Part shown: piece by piece, positions 1-4,815 of the stretch
Layout: every line of letters starts with the position of its first letter
Position numbering within the stretch: the stretch's first letter is position 1
DNA from: an uncultured Allomuricauda sp.
GTDB lineage: Bacteria; Bacteroidota; Bacteroidia; Flavobacteriales; Flavobacteriaceae
NCBI GenBank assembly: GCA_937911965.1
Contig: CALDPL010000009.1
Coordinates: 1-10,050, forward strand
Direction: 5' to 3'
DNA length: 10,050 bases
Made by a program: the position numbers and the translations under genes
The notes under the pieces: model-generated
Told to the model about the DNA's origin: nothing
The model's database searches: none
The model's input: only the letters and a program-made list of their open reading frames with translations

Positions 1-1
1 T

Positions 2-577
2 TTTCCCTCCATAGTGAAGAATGGGGTATGCATGTCTCCCGGAAACCTCCACAAGAGCTGGGTCGGGGTGAACATTGACGAGCTCTTCACCCAAACTTCA
101 GGACTGGAATTCACCGTGTTGAACGATGCCGATGCGGCGGGATACGCCTCCATGAACTACGGGGTGGGCCGCGACAGGGACGGATTGGTGATCATGATCA
201 CCATCGGGACCGGACTGGGCAGTGGCGCTTTTTTTAACGGCAAGCTCATCCCCAATTTTGAAATGGGGCAGATTCCCTACAAGAAATACAAAAAAATTGA
301 GAAATGGGCGGCAGCCTCGGCCAAGGAGAAAGAAGGCCTCGACTTTGAAAAATGGGGCAAACGCTTCAACAAGTTCCTCAATTTGGTGGAATTGATCGTC
401 TGCCCGGACCTGATCATAATCGGTGGGGGAACATCCAAGGATTGGGACGAATTCTCCCCCTACATCAAATTGGAAACCCCAGTGGTAAAGGCCGACCTTA
501 TGAACCATGCCGGAATCATTGGAGCGGCCGTGGCCTGTCTGCGGGAACAGCACCACGGGGCCTTGGCCAGGGGCTAA
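2..577 (+). CDS. ppgK: Polyphosphate glucokinase (ROK family), 5'-truncated by window edge
   Basis: This cytoplasmic enzyme phosphorylates glucose to glucose-6-phosphate using polyphosphate (often also ATP). The reading frame is open from base 2, so about 191 C-terminal residues are visible; family members are about 250 residues, so roughly 60 N-terminal residues lie outside. Visible ROK/actin-fold signatures are the NDAD motif (122-133; its first Asp is the expected catalytic base), the glycine-rich phosphate loop TIGTGLGSG (200-226) and a second glycine motif LIIIGGGTSK near the C-terminus. The segments KLIPNFEMG, AASAKEKE and TPVVKADLMNHAGIIGAA match the PPGK subgroup rather than ordinary ROK glucokinases, and the CxCGxxGC zinc motif of ordinary ROK kinases is absent. 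An oddity is GQI where the family usually has GHI. GTG at 14 is in frame but internal, because the upstream FPSI residues continue the conserved sequence. It converges on typA, with overlapping stop codons. Confidence 0.88.
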   Translation, partial: FPSIVKNGVCMSPGNLHKSWVGVNIDELFTQTSGLEFTVLNDADAAGYASMNYGVGRDRDGLVIMITIGTGLGSGAFFNGKLIPNFEMGQIPYKKYKKIEKWAAASAKEKEGLDFEKWGKRFNKFLNLVELIVCPDLIIIGGGTSKDWDEFSPYIKLETPVVKADLMNHAGIIGAAVACLREQHHGALARG

Positions 578-2373
578 GTGTTCTTGTTGCGCTTCCGGTC
601 CACTTCCTTAAGGTGGATCTTGCGAAGCCTTATGATTTTTGGGGTGACCTCCACATACTCATCTTTTTGGATGTATTCCAAGGCCTCTTCCAGTGAAAAT
701 TTGATGGCGGGCACTATTTTGGCCTTTTCATCCGCTCCCGAGGAACGGACATTGGAAAGCTTTTTGGTCTTGGTCACATTGACTGTCATATCGTCCCCCC
801 GGGAATTCTCCCCGATGACCTGCCCCTCATAAATTTCCTCTCCCGGGTCTATAAAAAATTTGCCCCTCTCCTGTAGTTTATCGATGGAATAGGGAATGGC
901 GGTACCGTTTTCCATGGAAACCAGGGACCCGTTCATCCGTTGGGGAATATCTCCCTTCAGGGGCTGGTACTCCAAAAAGCGGTGTGCCATGATGGCCTCC
1001 CCGGCCGTTGCGGTCAACAATTGGTTTCTCAGGCCGATGATCCCACGGGACGGAATGATGAACTCACACAACATTCTGGAGCCCTTGGACTCCATACCGG
1101 TCATCTCCCCTTTCCGAATGGACACCATTTCCACGGCTTTTCCGGAAACCGTGTCGGGAAGGTCTATGGTAAGATGTTCCATAGGCTCACATTTGACCCC
1201 GTCAATGGTCTTTATGATGACTTGCGGCTGGCCGATCTGCAGCTCATACCCTTCCCTTCTCATGGTCTCGATCAAAACCGAAAGATGGAGTACCCCACGG
1301 CCGAACACCATGAATTTATCGGCACTGTCCGTGGCCTCCACCCTCAGGGCAAGGTTCTTTTCCAATTCCCGTTCCAGGCGTTCCTTGATATGCCGGGAGG
1401 TCACGAACTTCCCGTCCTTTCCAAAGAAGGGGCTGTCATTGATCGTGAAGAGCATGCTCATGGTCGGTTCATCGATGGCTATGGTCCTCAACTGTTCTGG
1501 ATTGTCGTAATCGGCAACGGTATCCCCGATCTCAAATCCCTCCATGCCCACAATGGCACAGATGTCCCCGGCGACCACTTCACGAACCTTGATGCGCCCC
1601 AGCCCCTCGAAGGTGTAGAGTTCCTTTACCTTGGTCTTGATGACCTTCCCGTCCCTTTTGACCAGGGAAATGGGTTGGCCTTCCCTCAAGCTTCCACGCT
1701 GAAGCCTACCTATGGCAATCCTCCCCGTAAAGGAGGAAAAATCCAGGGAGGTGATCAACATCTGGGTGGAACCCTGCTCCACTTTGAAATCGGGAACGTG
1801 CTCAAGGACCATGTCCAATAGGGGTTCGATATTGTCCGTTGGGACCTTCCAGTCCTCTCCCATCCAATTGTTCTTTGCCGAACCATATACGGTGGGAAAA
1901 TCGAGCTGCCACTCTTCGGCCCCCAATTCAAACATCAGGTCGAAAACCTTTTCATGTACTTCTTCAGGGGTACAGTTTTCCTTGTCCACCTTATTGATGA
2001 CCACACAGGGTTTCAATCCCAGGTCAATGGCTTTTTGCAGTACAAAACGGGTTTGGGGCATGGGACCTTCAAAGGCATCCACAAGAAGCAATACCCCATC
2101 GGCCATATTGAGGACCCGTTCCACTTCCCCGCCAAAATCGGCGTGTCCAGGGGTGTCGATAATGTTTATTTTGGTGTCTTTGTACAGAACGGAAACGTTT
2201 TTTGAAACAATGGTGATCCCCCGTTCCCGCTCCAGATCGTTATTGTCCAAGATCAGGTCGCCCTTGTTTTCACTGTCACGGAACAACTGGCAATGGTACA
2301 TGATCTTATCCACCAGTGTGGTTTTCCCGTGATCGACGTGGGCAATAATGGCAATGTTCTTGATTTTGGACAT
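574..2373 (-). CDS. typA: Ribosome-associated translational GTPase TypA/BipA
   Basis: TypA/BipA is an EF-G-like GTPase that binds the ribosome and is linked to stress, low-temperature growth and 50S assembly. All 599 residues are present, the usual family length. Visible GTPase motifs are G1 AHVDHGKT (11-18), the switch I region with RERGITI (49-55), G3 DTPGH (73-77) and G4 NKVD (127-130). Beta-barrel domain II follows at about 200-290, then two EF-G-like alpha/beta domains. The BipA-specific C-terminal domain carries KKLSNVRSSGADE, the counterpart of the E. coli KKLTNMRASGKDE signature. The ATG at 2373 gives a normal start immediately before the G-domain strand IKNIAIIAH. It is the last gene of a same-strand row after two outer-membrane-like paralogues, but a 96-bp gap and its own -7-like box suggest separate expression. 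Its TAG stop overlaps the ppgK stop. Confidence 0.97.
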   Translation of the reverse strand: MSKIKNIAIIAHVDHGKTTLVDKIMYHCQLFRDSENKGDLILDNNDLERERGITIVSKNVSVLYKDTKINIIDTPGHADFGGEVERVLNMADGVLLLVDAFEGPMPQTRFVLQKAIDLGLKPCVVINKVDKENCTPEEVHEKVFDLMFELGAEEWQLDFPTVYGSAKNNWMGEDWKVPTDNIEPLLDMVLEHVPDFKVEQGSTQMLITSLDFSSFTGRIAIGRLQRGSLREGQPISLVKRDGKVIKTKVKELYTFEGLGRIKVREVVAGDICAIVGMEGFEIGDTVADYDNPEQLRTIAIDEPTMSMLFTINDSPFFGKDGKFVTSRHIKERLERELEKNLALRVEATDSADKFMVFGRGVLHLSVLIETMRREGYELQIGQPQVIIKTIDGVKCEPMEHLTIDLPDTVSGKAVEMVSIRKGEMTGMESKGSRMLCEFIIPSRGIIGLRNQLLTATAGEAIMAHRFLEYQPLKGDIPQRMNGSLVSMENGTAIPYSIDKLQERGKFFIDPGEEIYEGQVIGENSRGDDMTVNVTKTKKLSNVRSSGADEKAKIVPAIKFSLEEALEYIQKDEYVEVTPKIIRLRKIHLKEVDRKRNKNT

Positions 2374-2392
2374 ACAATGTTTTTTGAGGGCG

Positions 2393-2400
2393 CAAATATA
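2393..2400 (-). promoter_or_regulatory. Candidate Bacteroidota -7 box for typA
   Basis: The minus strand reads TATATTTG here, a perfect match to the TAnnTTTG consensus of the Bacteroidota primary sigma factor. It lies 19 bases upstream of the typA ATG, giving a short leader as is common in this phylum. No TTG is found at the usual distance of about 19-20 bases upstream (nearest TTG about 27 bases away), so only the -7 element is supported. Confidence 0.5.
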
Positions 2401-2469
2401 CTGCTAATTCTCGCTTGCCCGTGCATCCAAATGTTATTTTTTATAATGGAATTGAATTGAGGCTCAAGT

Positions 2470-3036
2470 TCATAGCCCCACACACCAACGCTTTTCGCTG
2501 ATGATCCAGCCTATACTGAGGTTCAGCACCGGTTGGATGGACCCCTTGAAGGGCCCTGCATAATAGCCAGCTCCGGCATCGATGGAGAAACTCAGGCCGG
2601 AATCATAACTGCGTTGGACGCCATAGACCAGCCCCCCATAGCCGTGGACCCCCTCTACCCTTTTTCCTTCAACGATACGGTCCCCTGGTGAGAGCAATGC
2701 CAGGGTTGGGGCAAAATAATTGCCGGAATTTCCATAGATCGATCTTCTTCGATGGTACCTCCCGTCAAAATTGTGATACCATCGGTATTGGACCGTGATT
2801 GCCGGAAAGAATTCAAGCTGATTCCAATCCTTAAGGGGTTCCTCCAAGGCAGGTTCCAGGGCCAATTGCCAGGCCACCCTGAAATCCAGGGTACTGTTCA
2901 CCCCCACGGCCATTTCATATTCCAGACCGGGGTTGAACATATTGATCTTGAACTGTCGGATTTCACAGTTTTTACCGTATTGGGCTTGGGCAAGGGTGCC
3001 TGTCATCAGCAGGGCCAATAGGGAAATGCGGAACAT
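2470..3036 (-). CDS. Exported protein of unknown function, probable outer-membrane beta-barrel (paralogue B)
   Basis: I do not recognise a named family. The 188-residue product begins with a signal peptide (MFRISLLALLMTGTLAQA, cleavage before QYGK). The mature part is rich in alternating hydrophobic/polar segments with many Tyr, Gly and Trp residues and ends in strand-like stretches (VLNLSIGWII), which fits a small outer-membrane beta-barrel. It is clearly paralogous to the product of the next upstream gene: shared landmarks in the same order are PGLxYE, RxYHNF, SGNSGxY, GLVYGVQRSYDSG and GAGYY. The last few residues (EKRWCVGL) leave the barrel-like pattern. It lies 143 bp downstream of its paralogue (from the preferred paralogue end) and 96 bp upstream of typA on the same strand. 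Gene and export are well supported, but membrane location is inferred and function unknown. Confidence 0.82.
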   Translation of the reverse strand: MFRISLLALLMTGTLAQAQYGKNCEIRQFKINMFNPGLEYEMAVGVNSTLDFRVAWQLALEPALEEPLKDWNQLEFFPAITVQYRWYHNFDGRYHRRRSIYGNSGNYFAPTLALLSPGDRIVEGKRVEGVHGYGGLVYGVQRSYDSGLSFSIDAGAGYYAGPFKGSIQPVLNLSIGWIISEKRWCVGL

Positions 3037-3073
3037 TGTGGGTCGATTTGGTTCTAGTATAACCAGGACTTTT

Positions 3074-3081
3074 CAAAAATA
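3074..3081 (-). promoter_or_regulatory. Candidate -7 box for the 2470-3036 gene
   Basis: The minus strand reads TATTTTTG, matching TAnnTTTG, 37 bases upstream of the ATG at 3036. There is no convincing TTG at the matching -33 position. The site lies in the 143-bp gap between the two paralogues, which otherwise holds nothing I can assign. Confidence 0.35.
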
Positions 3082-3179
3082 GTGTACCCGTTCAAAAAGA
3101 ATTTTTGGTATCCACAAGGCGAAATCGTCCCGGAATTTGGGAAATGTCCAAAAAAGAGGGCCTCCCCCCAATGGAAGTT

Positions 3180-3773
3180 TTACAGCTTGAATTTCGGCAC
3201 TTTGGGCTTTCGTTTTGTGGCCACCCATCCAAAGGTAAAGTGCAAGAGGGGTCCGACACCGTTCGGGATCCCGTCCCCCCTATAGTATCCGGCACCCATT
3301 TCCAGGTTGAAATTAAAGCCGTTGTCGTAGGTCCTCTGTATGCCATAGACCATTCCATAGAATCCTAAATTAAAGTCATCGGGCCCCTCGATATTGGTGG
3401 ACAGCCGCAATTGTGAAAAGAAAATCGACTGTGCCGCGGCCAAATAGTCGCCCGAGTTTCCCGAAACATTCTTCCCCTTATCGGCCCTCCGATTGAAATT
3501 GTGGTAATATCGGTACCTGTTGTTCAGGGTCAATCCAAGGGAATAGCCTTCCCCATAGGTTGCCGTGGACAGGCCCAGACCGGTGGAAATACTCTGGTTT
3601 TTGAACAGTCCCAGTTCGTAGTTCAGGCCGGGACCGAGGAGGTCCAACCTGAATTGATGGCGCTCGAGGTGGACCAGGTCAAAGGTTCCGCCCCTTTCCT
3701 GTCTTTGGGCATAAAGGCAGGAGGTGAAAATGAAAAGGGCCGTACAAAGGGTAGAGGTCGTTCTATAATTCAC
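3180..3773 (-). CDS. Exported protein of unknown function, probable outer-membrane beta-barrel (paralogue A)
   Basis: The family is not recognised; this is a tandem paralogue of the gene at 2470-3036. I chose the GTG at 3773 (197 residues) because translation from it gives a compact signal peptide (basic NYR n-region, hydrophobic LCTALFIF, then SCLYA before QRQE). The alternative ATG at 3818 adds 15 residues, makes an unusually long leader, and sits within 30 bp of the divergent kdsA start. The mature part shows PGLNYE, RYRYYHNFNRR, SGNSGDY, GMVYGIQRTYDNG and MGAGYY, aligning collinearly with its paralogue, and ends in a strand-like segment LLHFTFGWV followed by a basic tail KRKPKVPKFKL. Alternating polar/hydrophobic composition suggests an outer-membrane beta-barrel. 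No clear promoter is visible in the 74-bp gap to kdsA; a degenerate TAGTTTTA (3794-3801) is the best candidate and would favour the GTG start. Confidence 0.78.
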   Translation of the reverse strand: MNYRTTSTLCTALFIFTSCLYAQRQERGGTFDLVHLERHQFRLDLLGPGLNYELGLFKNQSISTGLGLSTATYGEGYSLGLTLNNRYRYYHNFNRRADKGKNVSGNSGDYLAAAQSIFFSQLRLSTNIEGPDDFNLGFYGMVYGIQRTYDNGFNFNLEMGAGYYRGDGIPNGVGPLLHFTFGWVATKRKPKVPKFKL

Positions 3774-3824
3774 AATCAATGTTATTATGCATTTAAAACT
3801 AAAAAGCCCAAACGGCATTAATAG

Positions 3825-3832
3825 TATCTTTG
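3825..3832 (+). promoter_or_regulatory. Bacteroidota -7 box for kdsA, fixes its start
   Basis: TATCTTTG matches the TAnnTTTG consensus exactly and ends 15 bases before the ATG at 3848, implying a leader of only about 8-10 bases. It overlaps an in-frame TTG at 3830, which therefore is unlikely to be a start codon because it would not be transcribed. No matching TTG is visible at the -33 position. Confidence 0.55.
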
Positions 3833-3847
3833 TGTAAACTTTATGAT

Positions 3848-4666
3848 ATGGAACTGAGCGAGATTCCCCGGATAAAACATTCCGACAGCGATCAATTCTT
3901 CCTACTGGCCGGCCCTTGCGCCATTGAAGGGGAGGACATGGCCCTACGGATTGCCGAAAAAGTAGTGGCCCTCACCGACAAATTGAGCATCCCCTATGTC
4001 TTCAAGGGAAGTTTCAAGAAGGCCAATCGAAGCCGGATCGATTCCTTCACCGGGATTGGGGACGAAAAGGCCCTTAAAATCCTGAAAAAGGTATCGGATA
4101 CCTTTGGGGTGCCCACGATCACGGACATCCATGAAATTCCGGATGCGGAAATGGCGGCCGAATATGTGGATGTGTTGCAGATTCCCGCTTTTCTGGTACG
4201 ACAGACCGACCTGGTGCTGGCCGCGGCCCGTACCCAAAAGGTGGTCAATCTGAAAAAAGGACAGTTCATGAGCCCCGAAAGTATGAAACACGCCGTGCAA
4301 AAGGTGAAGGACGGGGGGAACGAAAAGGTCTGGATAACGGATCGGGGCACCATGTTCGGGTACCAGGACATGATCGTGGATTTTCGGGGAATCCCCACCA
4401 TGAAACAATATGCACCCGTAGTCTTGGACGTCACCCATTCCCTGCAACAGCCCAACCAGAGTTCGGGGGTGACCGGGGGCAGGCCCGCCCTGATCTCCAC
4501 CATGGCACGGGCAGGAATTGCCGCCGGGGTGGACGGCATCTTTTTGGAAACACATTTTGATCCTGCCAATGCCAAGAGCGATGGAGCCAATATGCTGGAT
4601 ATAAGCTTATTGGAAAAATTACTCATGGATTTGACCCTTCTCAGGGCTACGGTCAACAAACTCTAA
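3848..4666 (+). CDS. kdsA: 3-deoxy-8-phosphooctulonate (Kdo-8-phosphate) synthase, metal-dependent class
   Basis: KdsA condenses phosphoenolpyruvate with D-arabinose-5-phosphate to Kdo-8-phosphate, the committed step to the Kdo of lipopolysaccharide inner core, in the cytoplasm. The 272-residue product covers the whole TIM-barrel family. Recognisable motifs are LLAGPCAIE (19-27), the PEP/A5P-binding KGSFKKANRSR (53-63), QIPAFLVRQTDL (111-122), NLKKGQFMSPE, DVTHSLQQPN (194-203) and GIFLETHFDP (230-239). Cys24 sits where the metal-independent E. coli enzyme has Asn26; together with His197, Glu234 and Asp245 it reproduces the spacing of the metal ligands Cys11, His185, Glu222 and Asp233 of the Aquifex enzyme, so a divalent-metal-dependent enzyme is expected. 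The start is taken at ATG 3848, since the longer TTG alternative falls inside the promoter. It is divergent from the paralogue pair and monocistronic judging from the terminator that follows. Confidence 0.96.
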   Translation: MELSEIPRIKHSDSDQFFLLAGPCAIEGEDMALRIAEKVVALTDKLSIPYVFKGSFKKANRSRIDSFTGIGDEKALKILKKVSDTFGVPTITDIHEIPDAEMAAEYVDVLQIPAFLVRQTDLVLAAARTQKVVNLKKGQFMSPESMKHAVQKVKDGGNEKVWITDRGTMFGYQDMIVDFRGIPTMKQYAPVVLDVTHSLQQPNQSSGVTGGRPALISTMARAGIAAGVDGIFLETHFDPANAKSDGANMLDISLLEKLLMDLTLLRATVNKL

Positions 4667-4685
4667 GCTCCCATTTTATTTTTCC

Positions 4686-4733
4686 AATTCCCTCTCCTAT
4701 CGTGATTTAACAAAAGAGGGGATTTTTATTTTT
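4686..4733 (+). terminator. Intrinsic terminator after kdsA
   Basis: The arms AATTCCCTCT (4686-4695) and AGAGGGGATT (4715-4724) pair over about 10 bp, including one G-U pair and a C/G-rich core CCCTCT/AGAGGG, around a 19-base loop. A T-rich tract (4723-4733) follows at once. It lies 20 bases after the kdsA stop and separates kdsA from the TonB receptor operon. The long loop makes it less than ideal. Confidence 0.68.
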
Positions 4734-4742
4734 AATTAGTCT
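4731..4742 (+). repeat. Left arm of a perfect 12-bp inverted repeat flanking the receptor promoter
   Basis: TTTAATTAGTCT is the exact reverse complement of 4799-4810. It lies just upstream of the -33 element of the TonB-receptor promoter and overlaps the T-rich tail of the kdsA terminator. It may be an upstream operator half, or part of a looping repressor pair with the downstream arm (inference). Confidence 0.6.
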
Positions 4743-4751
4743 CAAAAATCC

Positions 4752-4782
4752 TTGTTTGAAAAAGGCTTGGAACATACATTTG
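4752..4782 (+). promoter_or_regulatory. Bacteroidota-type promoter of the TonB receptor operon
   Basis: TTG (4752-4754) and TACATTTG (4775-4782) are separated by 20 bases, matching the Bacteroidota TTG / TAnnTTTG promoter pattern in both elements and spacing. Transcription should start near 4788-4790, leaving a leader of about 27 bases before the ATG at 4816. It is the strongest promoter in the window, and its core lies inside the 12-bp inverted repeat. Confidence 0.72.
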
Positions 4783-4798
4783 CGTCCATAACTTATTT

Positions 4799-4810
4799 AG
4801 ACTAATTAAA
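4799..4810 (+). promoter_or_regulatory. Right arm of the inverted repeat; operator-like site in the leader
   Basis: AGACTAATTAAA completes the perfect 12-bp inverted repeat with 4731-4742. With the preceding bases it forms the odd palindrome TTAGACTAA (4797-4805), similar to the central core TTAGSCTAA of DtxR/IdeR iron-box consensus sites. It falls about 10 bases after the predicted transcription start, a position where a bound repressor would block initiation. Assignment to an iron-responsive repressor is inference. Confidence 0.45.
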
Positions 4811-4815
4811 TATTA

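Noticed and set aside
559..568. GGCC-TT-GGCC palindrome at the ppgK end as a terminator
   Set aside because: The loop is two bases, the stem is inside the coding sequence, and there is no T-tract on either strand.
940..1821. A 293-codon plus-strand open frame opposite typA
   Set aside because: It is antisense to a complete, strongly conserved typA, has no recognisable domain or promoter, and long antisense frames are expected from biased third-position composition.
3133..3150. Hairpin (7-bp stem with a one-base bulge) in the gap between the paralogues, as a terminator
   Set aside because: No T-run follows on either strand at the right position, so it does not qualify as an intrinsic terminator.
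3092..3368. Short open frames on both strands around the start of the inter-paralogue gap
   Set aside because: They overlap the 3' end of the 3180-3773 gene or lack protein-like composition; no start signal or family resemblance.
3830..3847. TTG-initiated extension of KdsA adding six residues
   Set aside because: The TTG overlaps the TATCTTTG promoter box and would not be transcribed; the ATG at 3848 gives a normal KdsA N-terminus.
4731..4810. Inverted repeat as the terminal repeats of a tiny mobile element
   Set aside because: The interior is only 56 bases, holds a complete promoter for the adjacent gene, and no flanking target-site duplication is seen.
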